DNA of 64,000 nt from the NCBI GenBank assembly GCA_963677605.2, contig CAXXDX010000001.1:230754-294753 (forward strand), in the 5' to 3' direction. Made by a program: the position numbers and the translations under genes. Below are positions 17,608-26,720 of this stretch, in pieces. The DNA is from JAGLOK01 sp963677605. GTDB taxonomy: Bacteria; Bacillota; Clostridia; Christensenellales; UMGS416. Position 1 is the stretch's first letter, and the number at the start of each line of letters is the position of its first letter. The notes below the pieces were generated by a model. It made no database searches, was not told the DNA's origin, and worked only from the letters and a program-made list of their open reading frames with translations.

Positions 17608-18270
17608 TTAACTCATCAATATTCCATCAAGTTCTGAGCCTTTAATGGCATTTATGCTTTCTTTTATGCCAGCCATCTTTTCATCAAGCTCCGAAGATAT
17701 CTGAGCACATTCCTTTAATCTAACTAAAAGCTCTCTTGGCGCTTTATTGTTGTATCTGTAGTTTATTTTATGCTCGAGGCTTGCCCAAAAATCCATTGCT
17801 GATGTGCGAATCTGTATTTCTACATTAATGCGTTCTGTAATTGTGCTTAAAAACACAGGTATTGACACTATCATATGATAGCTTTGGTATCCGTTTTCCT
17901 TAGGGTTGGTAACATAATCGGACACTTTAATAACTTCTACATCATCCTGTTTTTCAATCATCTTTGCAACAGTAAATATATCATCTTTAAAAGAACATAT
18001 TATTCTAAGTCCAGCAATATCATAAATATACTTTGCAGCATTTTTTATGCTTGGCTCAAATCCTTTTCTTTTAAGTTTTCTGCGGATTGAATCCCTGTCC
18101 TTGACTCGTGTTTTTATATGTTCTATCGGATTGTAATCTTTAATATAATGAAATTCTTCATTTAATATGTTAACTTTTGTTTCAATTTCCTCTAGTGCAA
18201 ATTTGTGAATCAAAAGCATATCACGCCAGTCTTTAAATACAGCTGGTGTAAACTGAATAATGTCGTTCAT
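17608..18270 (-). CDS. Small alarmone synthetase (RelA/SpoT-type (p)ppGpp synthetase)
   Basis: This 220-residue protein contains only the RelA/SpoT synthetase domain, with no HD hydrolase, TGS or ACT parts, so it belongs to the YjbM/YwaC-type small synthetases that transfer pyrophosphate from ATP to GDP or GTP. Visible motifs are KTRVKDRDSIRRKLKRKG near residue 55, the DIAGLRIICSF strand with the metal-binding Asp near residue 85, NPKENGYQSYHM near residue 125, VEIQIRT and the HKINYRY motif. These are intact, so activity is expected. It faces the TPR genes across a 15-base gap (tail to tail). Such enzymes are usually controlled by stress-driven transcription; no specific operator is visible. 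Confidence 0.9.
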   Translation of the reverse strand: MNDIIQFTPAVFKDWRDMLLIHKFALEEIETKVNILNEEFHYIKDYNPIEHIKTRVKDRDSIRRKLKRKGFEPSIKNAAKYIYDIAGLRIICSFKDDIFTVAKMIEKQDDVEVIKVSDYVTNPKENGYQSYHMIVSIPVFLSTITERINVEIQIRTSAMDFWASLEHKINYRYNNKAPRELLVRLKECAQISSELDEKMAGIKESINAIKGSELDGILMS

Positions 18271-18367
18271 AGTAACCTCGATTGTTAATTATTTGCAAGA
18301 TTATTATCTCACAATTATTAATACCGTAGTTTACGTTTTTTTAAACAAACAGTGAATTTTCAAATAG

Positions 18368-18398
18368 AAAAAAAGGCTCTCGAATTGAGAGCCTTTTT
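18368..18398 (-). terminator. Rho-independent terminator of purL (bidirectional shape)
   Basis: A perfect stem, AAAAAGGCTCTC/GAGAGCCTTTTT with loop GAATT, lies 9 bases downstream of the purL stop on the minus strand and is followed there by seven T residues. The plus strand also has a T run, but no plus-strand gene ends nearby. Confidence 0.85.
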
Positions 18399-18406
18399 AT
18401 TTAATC

Positions 18407-21400
18407 TTACTTGAAGTAATTAACTCCGGATTCAAATATTTTGCTGTCATATTCCCCCGGAACATTCCTGAAAGTGTTTTTAGTCCATCTTTCATTGTGT
18501 CCCATCTTGCCCATTACACGTCCGTCAGGCGATGTGATTCCCTCAACTGCGTGAACTGAACCGTTGGGATTAAAATCAATGTTATATGTAAGATTTCCGT
18601 TCATGTCAACATACTGCCATGCTATCTGTCCGTTTTTCAGTAGCTCATCATATTCCTTTTCACTGCATACAAAGCGGCCTTCTCCGTGAGATATCGCAAC
18701 GTTAATTACATCTCCAGGCTCAATTCCCATCATCCAAGGCGAAAGATTGCTCATAGCCTTGGTTTTCACTATACGGCTTTGGTGGCGGCCTATAGCGTTA
18801 AATGTAAGCGTGGGTGAATCCTCTCTTGCATCACGGATTTCGCCATAAGGAACAAGGCCTGTCTTTATAAGCGCTTGGAACCCGTTGCATATTCCAAGTG
18901 CCAACCCATCGCGGTTATTAAGAAGGTTCATAATGGAGTCTTTTATTCTCGGAGCACGGAGCGCAGCAGCTATAAACTTAGCTGATCCTTCCGGTTCATC
19001 TCCTGCTGAAAATCCACCCGGAAGCATCAGTATCTGAGCATTGTCTATCATAGCTTTCATTTTAGAAAGTGTCTCTTCTATATGCTCGGGAAGAAGGTTT
19101 TTAATAATCAAAACATCTGCTTTTGCGCCTGCACGCTCAAATGCAGCTGCTGTGTCATATTCTGTGTTCGTTCCGGGAAATACAGGTATAAACACTCGCG
19201 GTCTTGCAATTGAACTGCTTGCTTTTCTTGCTTTTCCCGATGTGTATAAGGCGGATTTTATTTCTCCGGCATCAATTTCTTCATTAATCGGGAAAACATC
19301 CTCCAGTACACCCTGAATAGTGTCTATAGCATTATCAACAGAAAGCTTCATATCGCATGCGGTAATATAACCGCTGTCATTTGTAACACCAATTACATCA
19401 TAGTCAAGGCCGCATACAGCTTTTTCTGTTACTTCCCCGTTTTTGATTTCGGCAATAACGCTGGACCAGTGCGGTTTGAATATCTCATTTTCATCAATGA
19501 ACAGCTCTGCGCCTATCTTGTTTCCCATTGTCATTTTTGAAAGAGCAGCTGCAATTGAGCCAGTGCCAACAGTATGCGCTGCAAGTATTTTCCCTTTTCT
19601 GATTCCTTTTGATATCTTCTGGCACATATCGGAAAACTCATCGTATAAAGGAAGGTTGTTTTGATCAACAGGCAAATTAATAAGAACCAAAGTGCTGTCT
19701 TTTTTCTTAAGCTCTGCTGAAATAATATCATTTGCGTTTGCTGTAGTTACCGCAAAAGAACACAATACAGGCGGAACATCCATGTCCTCAAATGAACCGG
19801 ACATAGAATCTTTTCCTCCGATTGACGGAACGTTCAGCGCACACTGCGCTTCATATGCTCCCAGTAATGCTGCAGCAGGTTTTCCCCAGCGAGTAATATC
19901 ATCGCGTAAACGTTCGAAATATTCTTGGAATGTAAGTCTCGCACCGCTTACGTCAGCGCCTGCGCATGCCATACGCAAAAGGCTCTCAACAACAGCATAT
20001 ACTCCGCCGTGGAACGGGCTGTAACGCGCAATAGTCGGTTCATATCCGTATGCCATCACAGAGCAGGTGTTTGTCTCTCCGTCCAATACTGGGATTTTTG
20101 CTGCCATTGCCTGAGCAGGTGTCAGCTGATATGCTCCTCCGAAGGGCATAATTACGGTTGATGCTCCGATATTAGAGTCAAACATTTCAGACAATCCGCG
20201 CTGTGAGCATGCATTTATTCCGCTGATTTCTTTTATCCAGCGTTCCTTCACGCTTCCCTTATCATTTGACGAATTAAACGGAGACTTACTTTCATCCGGT
20301 GCTGTAATTTTAGCATCCGAATACTGAGGCATTCCGTTTGTATCAAGGAAACTGCGCTCAATATTGAGTATCTCGCTTCCGCGCCATCTCATTATTAGCC
20401 TGCCTGTGTCGGTAACTTCAGCAACTTTATATGCTTCAAGATTTTCATCATCTGAAAGTTTAATAAAACGTTCAACGTTTTCTTTCTTTAACACAACAGC
20501 CATGCGTTCCTGTGATTCGCTGATTGCAATCTCGGTTCCGTCGAGTCCTTCATATTTCTTCCTGACTGCATCAAGGTTAATCTCCAATGAGTCCGACAGT
20601 TCCCCTATCGCAACACATACACCGCCTGCGCCAAAATCGTTACAGCGAATTATCATCTTTGCAACTTCAGGATTCCTGAAAAGCCTTTGAATCTTGCGTT
20701 CAGTAGGAGGATTACCCTTTTGCACCTCAGCTCCGCATGTGTCAATAGACTCAATATCATGAGCCTTTGACGAGCCTGTTGCGCCGCCGATTCCGTCGCG
20801 TCCTGTGCGTCCTCCGAGAAGTACTATAATATCTCCCGGCTGCGGGCGTTCGCGAACCACATTTTCAGCAGGAGCTGCTGCGATTACCGCGCCTATCTCC
20901 ATGTGTTTTGCGATAAATCCGTCATCGTATATTTCGCTTACCTGACCTGTCGCAAGGCCAATCTGATTTCCGTATGAGGAATAGCCTTTTGCAGCGACTT
21001 TTGCAATCGTACGCTGTGGCAGTTTTCCTTCGATTGTATCTTTTACATCTACTCTGGGATCAGCTCCCCCGGTTACGCGCATTGCCTGATAAACATAGCT
21101 TCTTCCGGACAAAGGATCCCGGATTGCACCGCCAAGGCATGTTGCAGCTCCGCCAAACGGCTCTATCTCCGTAGGATGGTTGTGGGTTTCGTTCTTAAAC
21201 ATAAGAAGATACGGCTGAATCTCGCCGTTCACATCCACATCTATCTTTATTGAGCAGGCATTAACTTCCTCGCTGTCATCAAGATCAGGAATGAGCCCTT
21301 TGCGTTTAAGAAGACGAACTCCCATAGTCGCGATGTCCATCAGTGAAACAGGTTTTTCCGACTTCATTTTCCCATACACAAAATCACGCGCTTCATGATA

Positions 21401-22162
21401 GCTTTCAAGCGCCTTCTTTGCTCTTTTAAGCGAAGGCGCGTCTTCAATTTCTATCTTACCAAGTTGAGTAAGAAATGTTGTATGTCTGCAGTGGTCCGAC
21501 CAGTATGTATCGATTACCTTTATCTCAGTTATTCGAGGATCGCGATTTTGCGATTTAAAGTAATCGCGAACAAATTTCAAATCATCATAGCTCATTGCAA
21601 GTCCGAGTTCATCTCTTAACGAAATTATCTCATCATCAGTCAAACCTTGAAATCCATCCATAATTTCAACGTCAGACGGTACATGTGTCTCCATATCAAG
21701 GCTCTGATATTTCTCGATTGTTGCTTCGTGCGAATCAACAGGATTGATGATAAAGTTTTTTATAGCTAATATTTCGCTATCGTTAAGTCCGCTGTTTAAA
21801 AGATAGACTGTAGCGCAACGTATCTCAGGCCTTTCTGACTGAGTGAGGAATTCTATACACTGTGCTGCAGAATCCGCACGCTGGTCATACTGCCCGGGAA
21901 GGTATTCCACAGCAAAAAAGTCGCCTTCAAAATCGGGCAACTCTTCTATGTATACTTTATCCATGGGAGGCTCTGAAAATACATTTTTCACAGCCAGATC
22001 AAACTGCTTTTCATCAAGGCCCTGTACATCATACCTTATAAGTATCCGTACAGAGTTAAGTCCCTCAATGTGTAGCTGTCTTTTGAGGTTTGAAAGAAGA
22101 TGCTTGCGCTCAACATCAAACCCGCTCTTTTTTTCAACAAAAACTCTTTTTACGTTTCCCAA
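18407..22162 (-). CDS. purL: Phosphoribosylformylglycinamidine synthase, single-chain clostridial type
   Basis: This 1251-residue enzyme makes FGAM from FGAR, glutamine and ATP in purine synthesis. The synthetase half shows the linker and glycine-rich ATP motifs (YWSDHCRHTTFL near residue 220, NDFGAGGVCVAIGELSD near 500, SIGGKDSMSGSFEDM near 800). The C-terminal glutaminase has its nucleophile in LALGICNGFQ near residue 1095, with the ISHGEGRF and GKMGHNERW regions. Fusion of both activities in one chain of this length is typical of clostridia; bacilli use PurL, PurQ and PurS. The start is a TTG at 22162 with GGGGGAT just upstream. It is the last gene of the DUF1015-lysC-purL run. No PurR-type box is visible. 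Confidence 0.95.
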   Translation of the reverse strand: MGNVKRVFVEKKSGFDVERKHLLSNLKRQLHIEGLNSVRILIRYDVQGLDEKQFDLAVKNVFSEPPMDKVYIEELPDFEGDFFAVEYLPGQYDQRADSAAQCIEFLTQSERPEIRCATVYLLNSGLNDSEILAIKNFIINPVDSHEATIEKYQSLDMETHVPSDVEIMDGFQGLTDDEIISLRDELGLAMSYDDLKFVRDYFKSQNRDPRITEIKVIDTYWSDHCRHTTFLTQLGKIEIEDAPSLKRAKKALESYHEARDFVYGKMKSEKPVSLMDIATMGVRLLKRKGLIPDLDDSEEVNACSIKIDVDVNGEIQPYLLMFKNETHNHPTEIEPFGGAATCLGGAIRDPLSGRSYVYQAMRVTGGADPRVDVKDTIEGKLPQRTIAKVAAKGYSSYGNQIGLATGQVSEIYDDGFIAKHMEIGAVIAAAPAENVVRERPQPGDIIVLLGGRTGRDGIGGATGSSKAHDIESIDTCGAEVQKGNPPTERKIQRLFRNPEVAKMIIRCNDFGAGGVCVAIGELSDSLEINLDAVRKKYEGLDGTEIAISESQERMAVVLKKENVERFIKLSDDENLEAYKVAEVTDTGRLIMRWRGSEILNIERSFLDTNGMPQYSDAKITAPDESKSPFNSSNDKGSVKERWIKEISGINACSQRGLSEMFDSNIGASTVIMPFGGAYQLTPAQAMAAKIPVLDGETNTCSVMAYGYEPTIARYSPFHGGVYAVVESLLRMACAGADVSGARLTFQEYFERLRDDITRWGKPAAALLGAYEAQCALNVPSIGGKDSMSGSFEDMDVPPVLCSFAVTTANANDIISAELKKKDSTLVLINLPVDQNNLPLYDEFSDMCQKISKGIRKGKILAAHTVGTGSIAAALSKMTMGNKIGAELFIDENEIFKPHWSSVIAEIKNGEVTEKAVCGLDYDVIGVTNDSGYITACDMKLSVDNAIDTIQGVLEDVFPINEEIDAGEIKSALYTSGKARKASSSIARPRVFIPVFPGTNTEYDTAAAFERAGAKADVLIIKNLLPEHIEETLSKMKAMIDNAQILMLPGGFSAGDEPEGSAKFIAAALRAPRIKDSIMNLLNNRDGLALGICNGFQALIKTGLVPYGEIRDAREDSPTLTFNAIGRHQSRIVKTKAMSNLSPWMMGIEPGDVINVAISHGEGRFVCSEKEYDELLKNGQIAWQYVDMNGNLTYNIDFNPNGSVHAVEGITSPDGRVMGKMGHNERWTKNTFRNVPGEYDSKIFESGVNYFK

Positions 22163-22173
22163 AATATCCCCCG

Positions 22174-23484
22174 TTATTTTACAAATCCGTTGTATATTGC
22201 AGTTATCGCCTTCTCATAATCCGATGACTCTATTCCGACTATTATATTAAGCTCGCTTGAGCCCTGGTCAATCATTCTGATGTTGACTCCCGCCTGTGCA
22301 AGTGACTTAAAAAGTTTCGCAGCAGTTCCTTCATGATGCACCATTCCGTGCCCACATGTTGCAATAAGCGCCATGTCAGGAATTATTTCAATCATGTCAG
22401 GCTTGACAGCCTTTTTTATTCCTCCAAGAACCGCCTCTTCTTTGCCAGAGAGATACTCATCAGAAATAACAACTGAAATAGTATCAATTCCTGAAGGCAT
22501 ATGCTCAAATGAAATCATATTGTCTTCAAGCACAGAAAGAATTTTTCGAGCGAATCCAAGTTCACTGTTCATGGAGCTTTTATGTATGCTAATTACCGAA
22601 AAGCCTTTTTTGCCTGCGATCCCTGTAATGGGAAACTCATGCATCCTAAGGGTATCTATAGGAACAATCATTGTTCCGTCATCCTGAGGCCTGTTTGTGT
22701 TTTTTATGTTTATGGGTATATTCTTTTCGCGTACGGGAAAGATTGCATTTTCGTGCAACACGCCTGCTCCCATGTAGGAAAGCTCCCGCAGTTCCTCATA
22801 AGAAATCTGATCTATATGGCGCACATTTTCAACAACCCTTGGATCAGTCATAAAAAAGCCCGAAACATCGGTCCAGTTTTCATAAACATCCGCATCCATA
22901 GCTGCCGCTGCAAGAGAGCCTGTTATGTCGCTTCCTCCGCGTGAAAAGGTTATAATTTTTCCGTTTATATCGCTCCCAAAAAATCCCGGAAGAATGCTTT
23001 TTTGCCCTGAACACTCCTTTTTAATCAAGCTATAAGTAAGCTCTGAGTCAAGATTACCCTCAGCGTCAAATTTAATTACGTCAGCAGGATCAACAAACTG
23101 CCAGCCAAGATACTTGGCAAGCATTATGCCTGAAAGATATTCACCTCTTGATTTCACATATGCTTCGGTTGCTCCGGTTTTCATATCATCATAGACTTTG
23201 TCTATATCGCCGCTCATGTCAAGATCAAGCCCGAGTCCCTTGATTATCTCATCATATCTCGCGCCCACAGCATCCATATCTTCACGGAATTCTTCGCCGC
23301 TCTTTGCTTTTTCATAGCATGCGATAAGCATATCCGTAACCTTTATGTCATCCGAATAACGTTTTCCCGGTGCCGAAGGGACGGCTACTGCCATATTACT
23401 GTCTGAAACCAGAATGTCGTGCACTTTTTTAAACTGCTCGGCATCAGCCAGTGATGTTCCTCCAAATTTCGCTATTTTAATCAA
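22174..23484 (-). CDS. lysC: Aspartate kinase
   Basis: This enzyme phosphorylates aspartate, the entry to lysine, threonine and methionine synthesis. The 436-residue chain starts with the kinase motif KIAKFGGTSLA, has FSRGGSDITGSLAAAAMDAD near residue 190 and the FFMTDPRVV loop near residue 225, then two ACT domains at about 300-436 that usually bind an end-product amino acid. The start chosen is TTG at 23484, because a GGAGGATCAA ribosome site sits just before it. The upstream ATG at 23496 would place that site inside the coding region and has none of its own. It is 11 bases upstream of purL and follows DUF1015. The ACT pair resembles clostridial monofunctional kinases; which amino acid inhibits it cannot be read. 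Confidence 0.93.
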   Translation of the reverse strand: MIKIAKFGGTSLADAEQFKKVHDILVSDSNMAVAVPSAPGKRYSDDIKVTDMLIACYEKAKSGEEFREDMDAVGARYDEIIKGLGLDLDMSGDIDKVYDDMKTGATEAYVKSRGEYLSGIMLAKYLGWQFVDPADVIKFDAEGNLDSELTYSLIKKECSGQKSILPGFFGSDINGKIITFSRGGSDITGSLAAAAMDADVYENWTDVSGFFMTDPRVVENVRHIDQISYEELRELSYMGAGVLHENAIFPVREKNIPINIKNTNRPQDDGTMIVPIDTLRMHEFPITGIAGKKGFSVISIHKSSMNSELGFARKILSVLEDNMISFEHMPSGIDTISVVISDEYLSGKEEAVLGGIKKAVKPDMIEIIPDMALIATCGHGMVHHEGTAAKLFKSLAQAGVNIRMIDQGSSELNIIVGIESSDYEKAITAIYNGFVK

Positions 23485-23518
23485 TTGATCCTCCATATTT
23501 TAAGCGTAATTACGCCTT

Positions 23519-24742
23519 TTATCTGATTTTCCTACACTCTATGTAGTATCTTTTATCCTGTGCATGTCCCATCGAAAAGCTTTTTCTAGGGAGCTGTCCA
23601 AACTGTCCAACAGTTTTAAACAGAAGATTTTTGTCAAACGGTGGAAGTGTGATTGCGAGCGTACCGACATTTTTACCCAAGTCAGCTACAACATCATCTC
23701 CGTGTACATAATCTACCTTTGCATCAGGATATTTTTCCAAGAACATATCCACTGCTTCTTCAATATACGCAACACTCAGTTTGTCTCCGGGAATCAAGAA
23801 CTTTCCCTCTGCAGCTTGGAAAACATAGCTTACTTCTGTATCTCCCTTTTTCCCTGAAATGTCATAGAGTACTTTTTCAAACTCTTTTGCTCCGTTTTCC
23901 CCTAAATTATACAGCACTCTGTGGATAGGTTCAAACTCCAATGCATCATCGTGCAGATTGACTATCTCGACTAAAGCATATTTGGCCTTTTCGTTTAATA
24001 TGCCCTCTCTCTTCTGCTTTTCCCAGCATTCTTTTGCTGTTGCAAGCGAATGATTGCCGTCGCCTACTGCATAAAGCAATCCATTGTTTTTAACCTTAAG
24101 AGTGTTTAGCTTTTCTGCTATTGACTCAGCAATGCCTTCCTTAACTTTATAGCCTTTTATATGACCTCCGTCAGTCATAAGATCAAAATCATAAAGCTTA
24201 TCATTATCATTTAATTCACTTGCTATGTCTTTTAGCACAGTGTGTTCACTGTCATCAATCAACAGCATAATGTGGGGCATTTCAAGTTCTGCTTTCATTC
24301 GTATATCAACACGCGGCGGAAGCCTGTCAGGGATTGTCTCTTCAGTCGAGCGTATAAGTGCTGTACTGTCGGCAGAATAATCATATTCATCCAAATCTAC
24401 AGCAGCAACAAGACCAAGCCTTGTGCCCGATGTAGTTTCGCGTTCAATATAAATCATAGAATTTATAGTATCTTCAAAAACACCTTTTTCGAGATACTCA
24501 TGCATAGCTGAATTTATTTTGTTTCTTCTTTCGGAAACATCCTCATCCTCAAGATACACTTCAGGGAGCATAAGTCTTAGAGCTGAGGGCTTATTGCCCA
24601 CAATCTTTTCCATCTCATCCCAAACTTCTCTTTGAGAAGTATACTGGTCACAGGCGACTACTGCCCATGTTTCATAGTCTTTTCCAGGTAAAAGGACTTC
24701 AGGGACTGTTAAACCAACTTTTTTCATTGTCATAATAAACAT
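23519..24742 (-). CDS. DUF1015-family protein
   Basis: This 407-residue protein belongs to the DUF1015 family, which is common in anaerobes. Recognisable blocks are DYETWAVVACDQYTSQ near the start, IRSTEETIPDRLPPRVDIR near residue 130, LYAVGDGNHSLATAKECWE near residue 225, and the C-terminal MGHAQDKRYYIECRK. Conserved Asp/His pairs in the GDGNHS block suggest an enzyme, but no reaction is established that I can cite. The first ATG at 24742 and an in-frame ATG at 24733 are both possible; AAAGAG is the only ribosome-like site. It heads the run that continues into lysC and purL, and serC-serA lie nearby, which fits amino-acid metabolism. The role is otherwise unknown. Confidence 0.85.
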   Translation of the reverse strand: MFIMTMKKVGLTVPEVLLPGKDYETWAVVACDQYTSQREVWDEMEKIVGNKPSALRLMLPEVYLEDEDVSERRNKINSAMHEYLEKGVFEDTINSMIYIERETTSGTRLGLVAAVDLDEYDYSADSTALIRSTEETIPDRLPPRVDIRMKAELEMPHIMLLIDDSEHTVLKDIASELNDNDKLYDFDLMTDGGHIKGYKVKEGIAESIAEKLNTLKVKNNGLLYAVGDGNHSLATAKECWEKQKREGILNEKAKYALVEIVNLHDDALEFEPIHRVLYNLGENGAKEFEKVLYDISGKKGDTEVSYVFQAAEGKFLIPGDKLSVAYIEEAVDMFLEKYPDAKVDYVHGDDVVADLGKNVGTLAITLPPFDKNLLFKTVGQFGQLPRKSFSMGHAQDKRYYIECRKIR

Positions 24743-24884
24743 ACTCTTTACTGTTATTTTCAGATCTTAAATTATAACTAACTAATAAGTTAATGTGCTG
24801 AATTTATTTATGTATTATACACTCTAGATGTCTATTTTGTCCACGTTATGCTACAATAAAATTAGAAAAAAAGGAGGCCGGATT

Positions 24885-25385
24885 ATGAAAAAAATAGTAG
24901 CATTTTATTCCAAAGACGGAAACTGCAAAGCGTTAGCTGAAACACTGTCAGAAAAATACGAGTGTGAGCTTTTTGAGCTAAAAGAAACCACGCCAAGAAA
25001 AAACAACGTTTTTGGATTCATCCGTTGCGGCAGAGAAGCTTTCTTCAATAAGAAAAGCAAGCTTTTAGTTGATGTAAAAGAAAAGTTTTATCCATATGAT
25101 GAAATAATTCTGGTTACTCCCGTATGGGCGGGCACAACAGTTCCTGCAATCAACACAGTGCTTTATGGTGTTGATTTAAAAGACAAAAAATTAACACTTT
25201 TCGCCTGTCAGGCAGATCCGGAACTTACTGCACTAAAGAAAATTAAAGCAAAATTCAAGAAAGTTCTTCAAAACAGCGGCGGGATTTATGCAAAATGTTA
25301 TTGCGTTCAAGGATCAAATCCCGGCAAAGAACCGTTTAACAAAGAAAGATTCAGCAACTTTCTTGATATACTTTTAAAACAATAA
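24885..25385 (+). CDS. Flavodoxin-like protein
   Basis: This 166-residue protein has a flavodoxin fold. KIVAFYSKDGNCKALAETLS at the start is the FMN phosphate loop, and ILVTPVWAGTTVPAINT near residue 80 is the region that stacks on the flavin ring. It probably carries electrons or acts as a small NAD(P)H-dependent quinone or flavin reductase. The ATG at 24885 follows a strong AAGGAGG site; an earlier in-frame start at 24828 lacks one. It is read away from DUF1015 and is likely monocistronic, with 123 bases before the next gene. Its redox partner is not indicated. Confidence 0.8.
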   Translation: MKKIVAFYSKDGNCKALAETLSEKYECELFELKETTPRKNNVFGFIRCGREAFFNKKSKLLVDVKEKFYPYDEIILVTPVWAGTTVPAINTVLYGVDLKDKKLTLFACQADPELTALKKIKAKFKKVLQNSGGIYAKCYCVQGSNPGKEPFNKERFSNFLDILLKQ

Positions 25386-25508
25386 AATATTACATCTTTT
25401 AAAACTATTATTTTTCAAGGCATTTTTGGCTTTAATTGGCTGTTAAATGCCTTGTTTGTATGTTATCATATTTAGGATATTATTTTTATCTTATACAGGG
25501 AAGTGAAA

Positions 25509-26696
25509 ATGAAGAAAAATAAATACGGCAACAACATCTTTCAGACAATAATACATCCGCTGATGCTAGGACTCTATAAGATTTCAATGGGTCCGTATAT
25601 TGCAAAATATTTATTCAAATCCAAGGCAAAAGGCCTTGAAAACCTTAGAGCCAAAGGATCATTTATACTCATTGGAAATCACGTTAATAACTACGATGCC
25701 CTTATTCATCAATATTACTCGAACAGAATAATAAGCTTCGTTGTAAATGAACGATTATTCCGAATGGGGCCAAAAGGCGCTCTGGGTAAAATCATGAACT
25801 GGGTTCATTTTATTCCAAAGAAAAAATTCTCAAACGATATAAAAGCTGTGAGAAAATTATTCAAAGCAAAAGAAGAAAAACGTATTATAGGCATTTTCCC
25901 GGAAGGTCGCAGAAACTGGGACGGAGTCACAGCGAATATAATTGAATCAATTTCAACTCTGGTAAAATCTCTTAAAATTCCAGTTGTTACTGCTATAACA
26001 AAAGGCGGCTTTTCCGCACAACCCAGATGGAGCGGCGAAATCCGCACGGGAAAAGTTATGGTTGAATATAAAACAATTATGACTGCAAGCGATGTAAAGT
26101 CTAAAAGCACAGATGAAATACTTGAAGTTATAAAAAACGAACTAGCTTATAACGAACACAAGTATCTCGAAGAAAACCAAACATATTTTAAATTTAAAAA
26201 TCCTGCCGACGGCCTAGAGCGAATGGTTTTCATGTGCCCATCCTGCCATAAAATAGGCACTATGCAGTCATCGGGCGATACCATTTCCTGCAGCTGCGGA
26301 TACAGCGCATCATATGACAACTATGGAAAGCTTACCTGTGAACACTTTGATGATTTATCACAGTGGAGTGTTTGGCAGAAAAATGAACTTATAAAAATGA
26401 AAGAAACATATGGTCCGGAACAAATAATATTTGAGGATTCTGATGTTACAATGTCCACAGTTGCTTCAAACTCATATGAGAAATTAGAAGAGGCAGACTT
26501 TGGTTCACTGAAACTTTATAGAGATAAAATAGTGTTTGAAGGCACAAAAACATATGATTTCCCGATAAGCGAATTATGGGGATGCAACATTCAAAAGCAT
26601 TGTTCTTTTGAATGCAATTATGATAACACAATGTATCTTTTTTCTTTCCCAGGCAAGAAAAACGCATACAAATGGAAGTTATATACGGAATTATAA
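25509..26696 (+). CDS. PlsC-type acyltransferase with C-terminal zinc-ribbon extension
   Basis: The first 230 of 395 residues are a lysophospholipid acyltransferase (PlsC/AGPAT) domain. The catalytic motif is IGNHVNNYDA (H-x4-D), followed by the substrate-binding FPEGRR and a later PVVTAITKGG strand. It would acylate a glycerophosphate-type acceptor at the membrane. From about residue 240 the chain continues with a four-cysteine ribbon, MCPSCHK and SCSCGYSAS, and then about 120 residues of beta-rich sequence without a family I recognise. The extension is unusual for PlsC. The start is ATG at 25509, with AGGGAAG six bases upstream; a GTG at 25503 is less likely. The next gene follows after 24 bases. 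Confidence 0.83.
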   Translation: MKKNKYGNNIFQTIIHPLMLGLYKISMGPYIAKYLFKSKAKGLENLRAKGSFILIGNHVNNYDALIHQYYSNRIISFVVNERLFRMGPKGALGKIMNWVHFIPKKKFSNDIKAVRKLFKAKEEKRIIGIFPEGRRNWDGVTANIIESISTLVKSLKIPVVTAITKGGFSAQPRWSGEIRTGKVMVEYKTIMTASDVKSKSTDEILEVIKNELAYNEHKYLEENQTYFKFKNPADGLERMVFMCPSCHKIGTMQSSGDTISCSCGYSASYDNYGKLTCEHFDDLSQWSVWQKNELIKMKETYGPEQIIFEDSDVTMSTVASNSYEKLEEADFGSLKLYRDKIVFEGTKTYDFPISELWGCNIQKHCSFECNYDNTMYLFSFPGKKNAYKWKLYTEL

Positions 26697-26720
26697 ATAA
26701 GTTATTCGGAGGTATTTTTT

